64,000 nucleotides of DNA, taken from contig NZ_JAKQZG010000006.1 of assembly GCF_024359545.1 (NCBI RefSeq), positions 124,001 to 188,000 of the forward strand, given 5' to 3'. The position numbers and the translations under genes were made by a program. The DNA is from Jiella marina. Its GTDB lineage: Bacteria > Pseudomonadota > Alphaproteobacteria > Rhizobiales > Rhizobiaceae. This document shows positions 10,301 to 20,977 of the stretch, one piece after another (the stretch's first letter is position 1; every line of letters begins with the position of its first letter). The notes under the pieces were generated by a model. That model saw only the letters and a list, made by a program, of their open reading frames with translations, did not search any database and was not told where the DNA came from.

Positions 10301-11312
10301 TGGCCACCTCTGTTCCGACAAAGGTCGGAAGCTCGATCTCGCCGAGACTGCGCGCCCCTGCGCCGAGCGTGGCTTCCAGCCAGAGGCGTCGGTTGGGCCA
10401 ATACCCGTCGGCAAGTCCCTTGCTCAGGTAGTGCCGATAGGCATCCGACGGTTGGGCGAAGGTGGTGCCGGGCGTATAAGTCTCGACGTAGAAATCGGCC
10501 TCGAATTCGTAGCGCTCCCGAAATACGCAGAGCCGATCGATACCCTTGGAAACGAAGTGCTTCAGGCAGGTATTTCGGTCGGTCGTCTTCAGGTCTGCCC
10601 GGGCAAACCGGTTCGCATGATAGTAGTATTCAGGGTCGAAATTGTGGAGCAGGTTGAGACTGATTCCATTATCGAGAAGCAACCTCTCGATTGTATTGGC
10701 TTCGAATGAAGGCGTTGGGGATGCAATGGCAGGGTTGCCCTGCGCATCGGACTTTCCGGATAGTGCGGCGCTTGCGGCCTTCTGTCTCTGAAAGGCGGCG
10801 ATTTCCGCAGCCTCGGGGATCGCGCCGCCAAGGGTCCGCAACTCATTGGTGCTGTAGGGAAGGGCCGGATCGCGGAAATGTGCCTGCCGATAGGCTTCGA
10901 TCGCCTCGGACGTCTTGCTCTGCAACTTAAGGGCATGGCCAAGCTGCAAGTAGGTATCCGCCGAGTCATCCACGAGGGCAATGGATCGCCGATAGGCCTT
11001 CTCGGCCTCGGCATAGAACCCCTGTTCCTTCAGTGCATGCCCATACTGCACCCAGACCGCATGGAGCCGCGGATTCCGGTTCAATGCTTCGGCATAGGCA
11101 CGTTGCGCGTCCGACCAGCGACGCTCGGCGTTGGCCCTGTCACCCTGCTTGATCAGAGCGCCGGCACTGCGCCACAACGAGGCCGTCTTCGACGGCGCGT
11201 TCTTTCCCTGGATCATCGGCTCCGCTTCTTCACGGGAGGCAGATTTCCGATCGAGAAACGCGCGACGGATCTTTCCCAACGACGACGATCCCATGATCCC
11301 TTTTGACATCAA
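7347..11312 (-). CDS. Giant TPR protein with two GT-B glycosyltransferase domains
   Basis: The 1321 residues show in order: a TPR block (about 50-150), a region of unknown fold with FDPEYYYHANRF and FEADFYVETY motifs (about 205-310), a second TPR-like block (about 370-465), a GT-B domain with the look of family GT4 (about 527-880), and a second GT4 domain (about 885-1300) whose C-terminal half contains the typical nucleotide-sugar region around YGLVTREALTCG. No signal peptide or membrane segment is evident, so it should be cytoplasmic. It starts 5 bases after the next glycosyltransferase, downstream of the rhamnose genes, so rhamnose transfer to a glycan or a protein is likely but inferred. 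Such TPR-glycosyltransferase fusions may also modify proteins. Confidence 0.85.
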   Translation of the reverse strand: MMSKGIMGSSSLGKIRRAFLDRKSASREEAEPMIQGKNAPSKTASLWRSAGALIKQGDRANAERRWSDAQRAYAEALNRNPRLHAVWVQYGHALKEQGFYAEAEKAYRRSIALVDDSADTYLQLGHALKLQSKTSEAIEAYRQAHFRDPALPYSTNELRTLGGAIPEAAEIAAFQRQKAASAALSGKSDAQGNPAIASPTPSFEANTIERLLLDNGISLNLLHNFDPEYYYHANRFARADLKTTDRNTCLKHFVSKGIDRLCVFRERYEFEADFYVETYTPGTTFAQPSDAYRHYLSKGLADGYWPNRRLWLEATLGAGARSLGEIELPTFVGTEVANTFVSRMNALMRDVLVNPSSHLVIEPRHAQLLVLIADRLVLEGRDDEALLAYQKILQAVPDFTPALRHYADCLLRRQCYLQAGAIYEQLAEQDDAHIWTFINLAHCREMVGDLHGALAWLRKGSQRFPSDLGIRRRFHDMGPRFLTASWRLAGAAAEKGELHEGLARIEADCDRVHDLVVATDTAERRYARSVALVSNLDLPQCRFYRVDQKVEQLKAAGFAVEVFDFRNGVDAFLEKVHCFDVAIFFRVPAYYEIIRSIEKAREIGCAVFYEIDDLIFDSDLYPPPLENFDNQITIEEHNGLALGAPLFRSALRYCDHALVSTKPLIPYVDKIAPGTRSFVHPNALSSPHAQHIGHVVNNHSGDRVTIFYGSGTKAHKQDFQELVVPALLHLARKYGDRISIVLAGYMTAGPKLQEIEDQLILLPPVWDVHQYWSTLSAADINLAVLKPAPTTDVKSEIKWLEAAMLGIPSVVSDTALYRDILDDGVDGLLCRTPEDWTRALERLVKDADLRRRVGEKAREKALTRYSIPAMAESITETIRAVTLPEPDKRKRVLIVNVFYPPQAIGGATRVVHDNVRHLKQKYSDEFSFEVFCSIEGASEGYKVSSHASDGVRVVGVTTPDLPDIDRRVHDEEMGKVFSEYLDVCQPDIIHFHCIQRLTTAIVLEARRRGIPYVITAHDGWWISDEQFLLGKDDRIVLYDHGNPASQLGKIPAEKFAGRMQLRECLMGAERVLAVSNAFADIHRSVGLTNVLSVPNGASQIEPLPRKPSPDGKVRLGFIGGLARHKGFHLIQSALLSEDFQNLRFVLIDHAMPAGSTRRGMLGTTELDIRPKVPQARVAELYSELDVLVAPSVWPEAYGLVTREALTCGCWVLASDRGAIGEDVIVGENGFKVDVSSPQGIVNALREIDRNPERYLRSPGVKPELRTAGDQADELVGIYRELIGEAAARSGHDLDQKAKTIPDKLLESRSVETERVQAVING

Positions 11313-11317
11313 TTCGT

Positions 11318-13804
11318 CTACTCACTTCTTGGGGCGGATTTCTTAGTCACGCGACGCGCGTCTGCCGTGCCGCTCACGCGGATGAAGTCGACAGCACGCC
11401 TGGCGGCGACAGGTGACATGAGCCGAAAAGGTAACGTTGCGTCAACCCAAATCGGACTGATCGTCGGCTCATGAGAAAACATTTCTCGTCCCCAACGGTT
11501 TTCCATGATCCGACGCTCGGCAAGGCTGCGCGCGTTTCGCTCCGGATCCAAGTGATCCATGCCGCGCGACTTGGATTCGTAGTGGTATAGCATCACGTCC
11601 GGCGTCCACACCACGGCCAATCCATCCTTTCGCAGGCGCAAAGCCAGATCGATGTCGCTGTAGGCGATCGGGAGGCCAGTGGCATCGAACCCGCCCCGAG
11701 TCCTGAAATCGTCGCGGCGCGTTGCGAAAAACGCGCCTGTCACGGCGCTGACCCGACGCATTGTCTGCCATCGCCGCCCCGGCCCCGGCGCGTCGCCCGG
11801 CTGATGGAGACCGTCGTGAATGACCGATCCCTTCCAGCCGAAGAGAACGCCGGCATGCTGGATCGTGTCGTCCGGGTACAGGAGCTTCGCCCCTACCGCT
11901 CCGACCTCCGGGCGGGAGAGTTGAGAGCGGATGACGTGATCCCAGCCTGCCGAAATCATCTTCATGTCGTCATTGGCAAAAACGATAAACGGTGTCTTCG
12001 CCTCCTCGGCGCCGCGATTGTTCAGATACGACCAGTTGAAGGGACCCGGCGCACGCAGGAGTGCAACCCCGTTCCGGCGCTCGAGCGCTTCGAGGCGGGA
12101 GAGATCATCGGGACGGTCCGTGCCGTTGTCGACGATCAGGCACGAAAGCCGCGAAGCGTCGTCCGCCTGGGCGAACAGGCTCTCGACCATCGCCTCGCAA
12201 TCGTGCGCATTGTTCTTCGTCGCGATGATCACGGTGATGCGGCCGTCGGACTCACCGTTCGAAGGGGCCTGCCGCGTGAGCTCGGCTGTCTGCCGAAACC
12301 GCGCGACGGCAGCCTGATGGGCGCTACGCCGCTTGTCTTCCTCCGCGCCGTCATCCAAGCCCCGCGATGTGGCAACGAGGGGCAGCGGCACATGAGCGAT
12401 GGCAATCCGGTTTCGCATGGCGCCAAGCAAGATTTCCGAACGCGCCGATGAAACGCTGTCTGCGTCCTCATCAAGGTCGAGCACCTCAAGGGCCGAACGT
12501 CGAACGGCGACCGTTTCGCCAAAAACGTTCGCCTGCATGAATTGATCTGGATCGAAGGCCCCCCGCGCCTCGATCCCCACGACCTCACCATCTGCTCCGT
12601 CCGTCCATTCCTCGTCACAGGTGACGACGCCGGCCTCCGAGGTGACGAGGGCCGCGGCGAACCAGGCGACGCATTGCCGATGCATCCGCGCGCCGGGGGC
12701 GAGGAACAGGATACCGTCCTCGCCGGCTGCCCGCGCAATCCGTCGTTCGGCTGCGGCAACGCTCTCGCCCTCCCCCCTGCTCTCGAGGGCGATGCGCGAG
12801 TCGACAATGGCCAGGCGTTCAATGGCGATCCGCAGGTTCGGATCGACGCCCAGAAAAACCGCCCGCCAAGTTGGAGCGGATTGCTCCACCACGGCGGCGA
12901 CGAGCTCGTGAAGCTCGGCCGCGTCCGCTCCGTCCGCATTGACGAGGACGAGCAGGCTCGGCTGGGGAACCTCCATTTCCGGTGGAGGCGGGATATCATA
13001 AAGCTTGCGGAAGACGGCATAGGCCTCGGCCGGAAAGGCGCTCATGGCGGCGACATCGGGCAGGATACGCGCGATCTCGTCCATGCGCGCGCGCAGGGCG
13101 GACATCTCGGCCGCCAGGGTCAGCATCGTTTCCAGCCCGTGACCGACAAGCTGTGAGGCAAAGGCGCGATTCTGCTCGGCCGGGTCGCCGGCCTGGACCA
13201 GTTCCCAGCTCGCATCCCGGTGGGCCGGATCGATTTCGAGCACCGTTTCATAGGCACTCATGGCTTCTGCCCGACGTCCCATGAGTTTCAGGGCATGGCC
13301 CATCTGCAGATGGGCATCCGCCACCCTCGGATCCTGTGCCAGGACCGAACGATAACAGTCGACCGCCTCAGCGAGCCGCCGGGCATCCTTCAGCATGTTG
13401 CCGCATTGAATTCTGATGTCCTGCCGCTCCGGGACGATCTTCGCAGCAGCGGCATAGGCCGCCGCCGCCTCGTCGAAGCGGCCGGCATCGCGGGCCTGAT
13501 CGGCCCGTCTCAGGATCGCCTTCAGCCACCATTGGACGCGCATCGAGAGCTTCTCGCCGGGTCCTCTCTGCGAAGGCAAGACGAACGCCCAGCGCCCGGC
13601 CTGCCCCTCTGCCGACGGATCGGCGGAAAGAAATGCGATCAGTTCCGAGATGCTTGCTGCGCGTCGGCGCTCGGTGAGACGTGAAAGACCACCAGCGATC
13701 CCGCGCGAGCGGGCCGACAGGCGTCTTGCCACTTGTGAGACCGGATTCAATTCGTTCAGGCCGCCGATGGAGGAAACGCGGACGTATCGAGTGCGTCGAG
13801 GCAT
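11318..13804 (-). CDS. TPR protein with tandem GT2-type glycosyltransferase domains
   Basis: The 828-residue reading has an N-terminal TPR block (about 105-205), a degenerate GT-A-like domain (about 283-480) and a complete GT2 domain (about 522-770) with IIATKN at its start and NDDM (611-614) as the DXD-type metal site; the C-terminal part resembles rhamnosyltransferases. The frame is open further upstream to 14038, but that part overlaps rfbD deeply and is composed of rfbD shadow sequence, so I use the ATG at 13804, which overlaps rfbD by 49 bases. Downstream, the giant glycosyltransferase starts after 5 bases. The protein probably uses dTDP-rhamnose from the adjacent genes; the acceptor is unknown. 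Confidence 0.8.
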   Translation of the reverse strand: MPRRTRYVRVSSIGGLNELNPVSQVARRLSARSRGIAGGLSRLTERRRAASISELIAFLSADPSAEGQAGRWAFVLPSQRGPGEKLSMRVQWWLKAILRRADQARDAGRFDEAAAAYAAAAKIVPERQDIRIQCGNMLKDARRLAEAVDCYRSVLAQDPRVADAHLQMGHALKLMGRRAEAMSAYETVLEIDPAHRDASWELVQAGDPAEQNRAFASQLVGHGLETMLTLAAEMSALRARMDEIARILPDVAAMSAFPAEAYAVFRKLYDIPPPPEMEVPQPSLLVLVNADGADAAELHELVAAVVEQSAPTWRAVFLGVDPNLRIAIERLAIVDSRIALESRGEGESVAAAERRIARAAGEDGILFLAPGARMHRQCVAWFAAALVTSEAGVVTCDEEWTDGADGEVVGIEARGAFDPDQFMQANVFGETVAVRRSALEVLDLDEDADSVSSARSEILLGAMRNRIAIAHVPLPLVATSRGLDDGAEEDKRRSAHQAAVARFRQTAELTRQAPSNGESDGRITVIIATKNNAHDCEAMVESLFAQADDASRLSCLIVDNGTDRPDDLSRLEALERRNGVALLRAPGPFNWSYLNNRGAEEAKTPFIVFANDDMKMISAGWDHVIRSQLSRPEVGAVGAKLLYPDDTIQHAGVLFGWKGSVIHDGLHQPGDAPGPGRRWQTMRRVSAVTGAFFATRRDDFRTRGGFDATGLPIAYSDIDLALRLRKDGLAVVWTPDVMLYHYESKSRGMDHLDPERNARSLAERRIMENRWGREMFSHEPTISPIWVDATLPFRLMSPVAARRAVDFIRVSGTADARRVTKKSAPRSE

Positions 13805-14655
13805 CGCCCGATGGCGGTTTCCCATGCAGGCAGACGATGGCCAAAGGTCTCGACGAAGCGTGTCGTGTCGAGCCGGGAGTTGGCCGGCCGACGGGCCGGC
13901 GTCGGATAGTCGGCGGTGGTGATCCGGGTTACCTTGGCAGTCAGCCCGCCCCGTTCCTTCGAAGCGGCAAAGATCGCCTCGGCAAAGCCCGCCCAACTCG
14001 TCTCGCCCTCGGCGACCATGTGATAGACGCCGCTCCAATGACCATCGGGCTCTGCCGCAATCCGATCGCAGACGGCGAGAACGCCAGCGGCGATGTCGGG
14101 AGCATAGGTCGGTGTGCCGCGCTGGTCGTCCACCACACGCAGTTCGTCCCGGTCCTTCGCCACACGCAGCATGGTCTTCAGGAAATTGTTGCCATAGGGG
14201 CTGAACACCCAGGCCGTCCTCAGAACCACCGCCCTGGGATTGGCGGCCAGCACCAGTTTCTCACCTTCGAGCTTGGACTGGCCATAGACCCCGGTGGGAC
14301 CCGTCTCGTCGGTTTCGGCATAGGGCGTCGGCTTGTCGCCGGAAAAGACGTAGTCGGTCGAGATGTGAATCAGCGGAAGCCCGGCTTCGTCGGCCGCGCC
14401 CGCCACGTTCTCCGCACCTTCGGCGTTGACGGCGAAGGCGGCGTCCGGCTCGCTTTCGGCCTTGTCGACTGCGGTATAGGCCGCCGGATTGACCACGATA
14501 TCGGGCTTCATCTCCGCGATCACCGCGGCGATGCTTCCCGCATCGGTGAGATCGAGCTGCGGCCGGCCGACCGTCGCGATCTCGTGTCTGTCGTCCGAAA
14601 GGTCGGCGAGACACCGCGTCACCTGCCCGTCCCGTCCGGTCACGAGGATTCGCAT
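13756..14655 (-). CDS. rfbD: dTDP-4-dehydrorhamnose reductase
   Basis: RmlD reduces dTDP-4-dehydro-L-rhamnose with NAD(P)H, the last step in making dTDP-L-rhamnose. The 299 residues start with a Rossmann motif (GRDGQ), contain the HISTDYVF strand of the active site, and the YGQSK motif with catalytic Tyr and Lys. The ATG at 14655 is preferred over one nine codons earlier because GGAG sits 7 bases before it and the protein then begins directly with MRILVTG. The gene follows rfbB by 27 bases and is followed by a glycosyltransferase gene that overlaps its 3' end. Confidence 0.95.
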   Translation of the reverse strand: MRILVTGRDGQVTRCLADLSDDRHEIATVGRPQLDLTDAGSIAAVIAEMKPDIVVNPAAYTAVDKAESEPDAAFAVNAEGAENVAGAADEAGLPLIHISTDYVFSGDKPTPYAETDETGPTGVYGQSKLEGEKLVLAANPRAVVLRTAWVFSPYGNNFLKTMLRVAKDRDELRVVDDQRGTPTYAPDIAAGVLAVCDRIAAEPDGHWSGVYHMVAEGETSWAGFAEAIFAASKERGGLTAKVTRITTADYPTPARRPANSRLDTTRFVETFGHRLPAWETAIGRCLDALDTSAFPPSAA

Positions 14656-14682
14656 GGCTGATCTCCGGTCGTTGAATTCCAC

Positions 14683-15735
14683 TCAGGACTTGCCGAGACG
14701 CTCTCCGGCGTAGCGCTCGCGCAGCGGCCGCCACCAGTCTTCGTTTTCGAGAAACCAGCGGATCGTCTTCTCGAGACCGGTGGAAAACGTCTCCCGGGCC
14801 TTCCAGCCGAGTTCCGTCTCCAGCCGTGTCGCATCGATCGCATAGCGCAGATCATGGCCCGGCCGATCGGTGACGAAGTTGATCTGCTCGCGGCGGCTGG
14901 CTCCATCTTCGCGGGGCGCGATCCGATCGAGCGTGTCGCAGATCGCGTGGACCACGTCGAGATTGGAGCGCTCATTGCGCCCGCCGACATTGTAGGAGCG
15001 GCCGGCCTTGCCCTGCGTCGCGACCATTTCCAGCGCGCGGGCATGGTCCTCCACATAGAGCCAGTCGCGGACGTTCTCGCCGCGCCCGTAGACCGGCAGA
15101 GGCTTGCCCTCCAGCCCGTTCAGGATCATCAGCGGGATGAGTTTTTCCGGAAAATGGTACGGCCCGTAATTGTTCGAGCAATTGGAGAGGACGACCGGCA
15201 TCCCGTAGGTGTGGTACCAGGCCATCGCCAGATGATCCGAAGCCGCCTTCGAGGCGGAATAGGGAGAGGACGGCTCGTAAGGGGTCTCTTCGGTGAAAAG
15301 TCCGCCCTCGAGCGGCAACTGACCGTAGACCTCGTCGGTCGAGACATGATGGAAGCGGAAGGAGGCTCGCTTGCCTCCGGCAAGCTCCGACCAGTAGCTG
15401 CGCACCGCCTCGAGAAGGTCGAAGGTCCCGACGATGTTGGTCTGGATGAACTCGCCCGGCCCGTCGATCGAGCGGTCGACATGGCTTTCGGCGGCAAGGT
15501 GCATCACCACGTCGATGTCGTTGTCCCGGAGAACCTTCCCGATCGTCTCGCGGTCACGGATATCACACTTGACGAAGCTGTAGCGCGGATCGTCGGAAAC
15601 CGGCTTCAGGGAATTCAGATTCGCCGCATAGGTCAGCTTGTCGACATTGACCACCGAGTGATCGGTATTCTCGATCAGATGCCGGCAGACGGCCGAACCG
15701 ATGAAGCCGGCGCCGCCGGTGACAAGAAACTTCAT
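14683..15735 (-). CDS. rfbB: dTDP-glucose 4,6-dehydratase
   Basis: RmlB converts dTDP-glucose to dTDP-4-dehydro-6-deoxyglucose using tightly bound NAD. The 350-residue short-chain-dehydrogenase-type protein shows the N-terminal TGGAGFIGS nucleotide motif, the STDEVYG segment with the acid pair of the active site, and YSASK with catalytic Tyr and Lys. Length is normal. It lies 9 bases after rfbC and 27 before rfbD, so rfbC-rfbB-rfbD and the two glycosyltransferases appear to form one minus-strand operon. Confidence 0.97.
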   Translation of the reverse strand: MKFLVTGGAGFIGSAVCRHLIENTDHSVVNVDKLTYAANLNSLKPVSDDPRYSFVKCDIRDRETIGKVLRDNDIDVVMHLAAESHVDRSIDGPGEFIQTNIVGTFDLLEAVRSYWSELAGGKRASFRFHHVSTDEVYGQLPLEGGLFTEETPYEPSSPYSASKAASDHLAMAWYHTYGMPVVLSNCSNNYGPYHFPEKLIPLMILNGLEGKPLPVYGRGENVRDWLYVEDHARALEMVATQGKAGRSYNVGGRNERSNLDVVHAICDTLDRIAPREDGASRREQINFVTDRPGHDLRYAIDATRLETELGWKARETFSTGLEKTIRWFLENEDWWRPLRERYAGERLGKS

Positions 15736-15744
15736 GCTACTGGC

Positions 15745-16314
15745 TCACATTGTGTCGGCAGTGAAGACGACCGGTGTGTCGTTGAGCAACGGCGCCACCC
15801 TGTCCTTGTCGGACAGGACCGGCTGCGCCCCGCCGAGCGGCCATTCCACCCCGATCTCGGGATCGTCCCACCGAATGCCACGATCATGCTGGCCGGAATA
15901 TGGCGCCGACACCTTGTAGAAGACCTCGGTGTCCGGTTCGAGGGTCAGGAAGCCATGGGCGAAGCCCTTGGGAACCAGGATCTGGTTGAACTTCGCGGCC
16001 GAGACCTCCAGCGCCACCCATTTCCCGAAGGTCGGCGAGCCATGGCGAATGTCGACCGCCACGTCGAGGATCGAACCCTTGAGAACACGCACCAGCTTGT
16101 CCTGAGCGAAGGGCGGCGCCTGATAGTGCAGACCGCGCAAAGTGTGTTTGGCTGCGGAGAAAGACTGGTTGTCCTGAACCCAGGGGATCGTCACACCGGC
16201 CTCTGCGAAGCGCTCCTGGTTGAACGTCTCGCTGAAAAAACCGCGGTCATCACCGAATTTTCTGGGCTTTATCTCCAGCACCTCGGCGATGGCGAGAGGG
16301 GTAACTTCCAGCAT
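15745..16314 (-). CDS. rfbC: dTDP-4-dehydrorhamnose 3,5-epimerase
   Basis: RmlC epimerises C3 and C5 of the 4-keto-6-deoxy sugar nucleotide. The 189-residue cupin-type protein has GLHYQ near residue 60, HGSPTFGKW, and the GFAHGFL segment typical of the family. The frame is open upstream to 16431, but the ATG at 16314 gives the normal family length and N-terminus (MLEVTPLAI). It is the first gene of the rhamnose operon and is divergent from rfbA across about 135 bases that must hold both promoters. Confidence 0.95.
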   Translation of the reverse strand: MLEVTPLAIAEVLEIKPRKFGDDRGFFSETFNQERFAEAGVTIPWVQDNQSFSAAKHTLRGLHYQAPPFAQDKLVRVLKGSILDVAVDIRHGSPTFGKWVALEVSAAKFNQILVPKGFAHGFLTLEPDTEVFYKVSAPYSGQHDRGIRWDDPEIGVEWPLGGAQPVLSDKDRVAPLLNDTPVVFTADTM

Positions 16315-16450
16315 ATGCAACCTTGGGGAAGAATTGATGGATGTGACGTAGAGGCATGAAGGCGGTAATTTGCCGACCCATGGTGTAGCGTCGCCTGCGG
16401 TAACGCTATATGAGGCCATTCGCAACAGCAATCATGAACGGAGAGTCGTG

Positions 16451-17323
16451 GTGAAGGGCATCATTCTGGCAGGCGGCAGCGGCACGCGCCTCCATCCCAT
16501 GACGCTGACGGCTTCGAAACAGCTACTGCCGGTCTATGACAAGCCGATGATCTATTACCCGCTGGCGACGCTGATGCTGGCGGGCATCAAGGACATTCTC
16601 CTGATCTCGACCCCCCACGACCTGCCGCGCTTCCGCTCGCTTCTGGGAAGCGGCGAGCGGATCGGGATCAATCTCAGCTATGCCGAACAGCCGAGCCCCG
16701 ATGGTCTCGCCCAGGCCTATCTGATCGGCGAGGAATTCGTCGCCGGCGAGCCTTCGGCCCTGATCCTCGGCGATAACCTGTTTTATGGCCACGGGATGCC
16801 GGACCTCCTGCAGCGCAGCATCAAACGCGACGCCGGCGCCACGGTCTTCGCCTACCATGTGAGCGACCCGGAACGTTACGGCGTCGTCTCCTTCGACACG
16901 GCAAACCGCGCCACGAGCATCGAAGAGAAACCCGCCGCTCCGCGATCCAACTGGGCCGTCACCGGGCTCTATTTCTACGATGGGCGGGCCTCGGAATTCG
17001 CCCGTTCCCTGAAACCCTCGCCGCGCGGCGAGTTGGAGATCACCGATCTCAACCGCATCTATCTCGAAGAAGGCACCCTCGATGTCTCGCGCATGGGCCG
17101 CGGCTACGCCTGGCTCGACACGGGGACGCCAGACTCACTGCTGGAAGCCGCCGAGTTCGTGCGAACGCTGGAGCATCGCCAGGGCTTCAAGATCGCCTGT
17201 ATCGAGGAGATCGCCCATGAGATGGGGCTGATCGACCGTGACCAGCTGATGAAGCTCGGCGAAGAACTCGGCAAGAGCAATTACGGCAAATACATCATGG
17301 AGATCGCCCGCAGGTCGGCGTGA
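16451..17323 (+). CDS. rfbA: Glucose-1-phosphate thymidylyltransferase
   Basis: RmlA joins glucose-1-phosphate and dTTP into dTDP-glucose, the entry step of the pathway completed by the divergent rfbC, rfbB and rfbD genes. The 290-residue protein opens with [15 protein letters not shown], the nucleotide-binding signature, and keeps the VFAYHV and EEKP segments of the family. The start is GTG at 16451, five bases after GGAGAG; a GTG one codon earlier is too close to the ribosome site. The divergent arrangement suggests shared control of rfbA and the rfbCBD operon. Confidence 0.95.
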   Translation: MKGIILAGGSGTRLHPMTLTASKQLLPVYDKPMIYYPLATLMLAGIKDILLISTPHDLPRFRSLLGSGERIGINLSYAEQPSPDGLAQAYLIGEEFVAGEPSALILGDNLFYGHGMPDLLQRSIKRDAGATVFAYHVSDPERYGVVSFDTANRATSIEEKPAAPRSNWAVTGLYFYDGRASEFARSLKPSPRGELEITDLNRIYLEEGTLDVSRMGRGYAWLDTGTPDSLLEAAEFVRTLEHRQGFKIACIEEIAHEMGLIDRDQLMKLGEELGKSNYGKYIMEIARRSA

Positions 17324-17551
17324 CCCGCAGGGCGCTTCCTCCGCTCCGGTCCAGGAGGCGGTCCGAGCAAGGTGGATCGATCGCCCGGTTGCCGAGGCCT
17401 CGCGGCAGGCTTTCCTCATGATACGCGCCCCTGCGCGACAAAACGCTCGAAGAGGCAGACAACGCCGCCTCCCCGTCTATATCGGAGGGTTCGGCATGCG
17501 GGTTGCGGCTCGCATGCGCATCGATTGATCCGGCAAGGACCCTTCAGGCGA

Positions 17552-18463
17552 ATGAACTCACGCAAAAGCGACCAGGCGAGCGGAAAGACCACCAATCTCA
17601 AGCGGCACTCGAACGATGTGACGGAAAAGCGCATCGAGCAGGAAGGGTCGACGCTCACCCGAACGGAGCTGAGGGAGATCGAGCGGCGCCTGAGCCTGCG
17701 CCCGCTGGCGATCTACGAGCTCGTCCGGCAGGAGGGCGAGGACGAACTGACCCGGCCCGCCTCCAGCCTCTGGTGGTCGGGCTTGGCGGCGGGACTTTCG
17801 ATCGGCTTTTCAGTGTTCACCCAGGCAACGCTCAGGGCCTATCTTCCCGATGAGCCTTGGCGGCCGCTGGTCGAATGCTGGGGCTACGCCGTCGGCTTTC
17901 TGATCGTGATTCTCGGCCGTCAGCAACTCTTCACCGAGATCACCCTGACGGCGACCCTGCCGGTGCTCGCGCGCCGCAAATGGCGAGCGATCAAGGCTCT
18001 GCTGCGTCTATGGTCGGTGGTCTTCGTGGCGAACATGATCGGCACCGCGGTCTATGGCGCCGGCATCGCGCTCGATGTCCTGAACACGCCGGAAATCACC
18101 GCGGCCGCCCTGCAAATCTCCCGCGAGGCGATGGAGCCCGGCCCCTGGTCGACGCTGCTCAGGGGCATTGCCGCCGGCTGGCTAATCGCGACCGTGGTCT
18201 GGGTCCTTCCATCCGCCCAGAATGCCGGCTTTCTCGTGATCGCGCTTCTGACCTATCTGATCGCGCTTTTCCACCTGTCCCACATCATCGCCGGCTCGGT
18301 CGAGGCGATGGCCCTGATGTTCTCGGGCGAGATGATGCCGCATCACGCGATCTGGACGTTCTATCTGCCCGCCCTGGTCGGCAACATTCTCGGCGGCTCG
18401 GCGCTGTTCGCCCTGATCAGCTACGGCCAAGTGGCGCCGGAGCTGGATACAAGGGGGAATTGA
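17552..18463 (+). CDS. Formate/nitrite transporter family membrane protein
   Basis: This 303-residue protein belongs to the FNT channel family, which forms pentamers that pass formate, nitrite or similar small anions. About 80 hydrophilic N-terminal residues come first, then six hydrophobic segments, with GYAVGFLIVILGRQQLFTE and the histidine-bearing ALFHLSHIIAGSVE helix that in this family gates the pore. The upstream frame extension lacks any likeness, so the ATG at 17552 was used. It stands alone between rfbA and the convergent eno. The long charged N-terminus is more than usual for FocA-like members. The transported anion cannot be assigned. Confidence 0.85.
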   Translation: MNSRKSDQASGKTTNLKRHSNDVTEKRIEQEGSTLTRTELREIERRLSLRPLAIYELVRQEGEDELTRPASSLWWSGLAAGLSIGFSVFTQATLRAYLPDEPWRPLVECWGYAVGFLIVILGRQQLFTEITLTATLPVLARRKWRAIKALLRLWSVVFVANMIGTAVYGAGIALDVLNTPEITAAALQISREAMEPGPWSTLLRGIAAGWLIATVVWVLPSAQNAGFLVIALLTYLIALFHLSHIIAGSVEAMALMFSGEMMPHHAIWTFYLPALVGNILGGSALFALISYGQVAPELDTRGN

Positions 18464-18540
18464 CGAGGCTCGAGCCCACCGTTCCGATCGCCATCAGCGG
18501 TCGGGACGAGCCAATCAATCCCGTGACCGCGGTCCAGTAG

Positions 18541-18648
18541 CCCCTCATCCTGAGCCTGTCGAAGGACGAGGGGCGCACGGCGCAAACTGGAACCTTTTCC
18601 CCCCATGGCTCGCCCTTCGGCAAAGGCTCAGGAGGCTCACCATGAGGG
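18541..18648. repeat. Pair of palindromic intergenic repeats downstream of eno
   Basis: An imperfect palindrome at 18541-18573 (CCCCTCATCCT paired with AGGACGAGGGG) is followed by a second, diverged copy at about 18610-18648. The end of the second (18634-18648) is identical to the end of the repeat at 20110-20140. They fill the gap between convergent FNT and eno and may act as a two-way transcription stop. Similar sequences built on CGACAGGCTCA or CTTGTCGA are dispersed in many GC-rich bacterial genomes. Confidence 0.65.
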
Positions 18649-18664
18649 AGAAGGATGAAGGCGT

Positions 18665-19993
<1,329 letters not shown>

Positions 19994-20059
19994 TTAGATT
20001 GGGTAGGCGGATGCCGCTTCCGCGGCCGTCATCCTCCTCCGGCCCCGACCGACCAGTAG

Positions 20060-20140
20060 CCCTCATGGTGAGCTTGTCGAACCACGAGGGCGCCCGGCGC
20101 GTGGGAAACCCCTCGTGGTTCGACAGGCTCACCATGAGGG
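20060..20140. repeat. Large inverted repeat between kdsA and eno
   Basis: A 31-base arm at 20060-20090 and its reverse complement at 20110-20140 differ at one base, with a 19-base loop. Each arm is itself an imperfect palindrome (CCCTCATGGT with ACCACGAGGG), so two small hairpins or one long one can form. It lies 7 bases past the kdsA stop and about 120 bases before the eno start. It is related to the copies at 18541-18648. Confidence 0.85.
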
Positions 20141-20146
20141 GGCGCC

Positions 20147-20977
20147 TCATCCCTTCGTCAGGGCATCCAGCGCCTTCAGCCGCTTCAACAACTCCGGCAT
20201 CTGATCCAGCGGCACCATGTTCGGCCCATCCGACGGCGCGTTGTCCGGGTCCTCGTGGGTCTCGATGAAAAGCCCCGCCACGCCGACAGCCACCGCCGCC
20301 CGCGCCAGGGTCTCGACGAAGCGGCGCTCGCCGCCCGAGGAACCGCCCTGCCCGCCCGGCTGCTGCACCGAGTGGGTGGCGTCAAAGACAACGGGCAAGC
20401 CGGTTTCGGCCATGATCGGCAGCGCGCGGAAGTCCGAGACCAGCGTGTTGTAGCCGAAGGAGACGCCGCGCTCGGTGAGAAGAACGTTGGGATTGCCGCT
20501 TTCGGTGACCTTGGCCGCGACGTTCTTCATGTCCCAGGGCGCGAGGAACTGGCCCTTCTTGATGTTGATCACCTTGCCGGTCTTCGCGGCGGCGATCAGG
20601 AGGTCGGTCTGGCGGCAGAGGAAGGCCGGGATCTGCAGGATGTCGCAGACGGCGCCGACTTCTCGGCACTGTTCTTCGGTGTGAATGTCCGTCAGCACGG
20701 GCAGGTCGAAGGTCTCGGCGACCTCCTGAAACACCGGCAGCGCGCCGGAGAGACCGATGCCGCGCTTGCCCTTCAGGCTCGTGCGGTTCGCCTTGTCGAA
20801 GCTCGCCTTGAAGACATAGGGGATGCCGAGATCCTCGGTGATCCGCTTCATCTTTTCCGCGATCGTCATCGCATGGTCGCGGCTTTCCATCTGGCAGGGG
20901 CCGGCGATCAGCGCGAAGGGTGCGGTGTTGGAGAAACGCGCAGACCCGGCGGCGACGGTGGCTTGCTGCTGGCTCAT
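20147..20977 (-). CDS. kdsA: 3-deoxy-8-phosphooctulonate synthase
   Basis: KdsA condenses phosphoenolpyruvate with arabinose-5-phosphate to Kdo-8-phosphate, the precursor of the inner-core sugar of lipopolysaccharide. The 276 residues form a TIM barrel with the recognisable [41 protein letters not shown] and KKGQFLAP segments. The start overlaps the stop of the VOC gene by 4 bases (ATGA), so the two are translationally coupled. The gene ties the run to outer-membrane biogenesis, as do the lipid A genes at 54.8-60 kb. Confidence 0.97.
   Translation of the reverse strand: MSQQQATVAAGSARFSNTAPFALIAGPCQMESRDHAMTIAEKMKRITEDLGIPYVFKASFDKANRTSLKGKRGIGLSGALPVFQEVAETFDLPVLTDIHTEEQCREVGAVCDILQIPAFLCRQTDLLIAAAKTGKVINIKKGQFLAPWDMKNVAAKVTESGNPNVLLTERGVSFGYNTLVSDFRALPIMAETGLPVVFDATHSVQQPGGQGGSSGGERRFVETLARAAVAVGVAGLFIETHEDPDNAPSDGPNMVPLDQMPELLKRLKALDALTKG

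Noticed and set aside
13805-14038. N-terminal extension of the 828-residue glycosyltransferase by 78 residues
   Set aside because: The extension lies inside rfbD in another frame and looks like shadow sequence; a later ATG gives a sensible protein.
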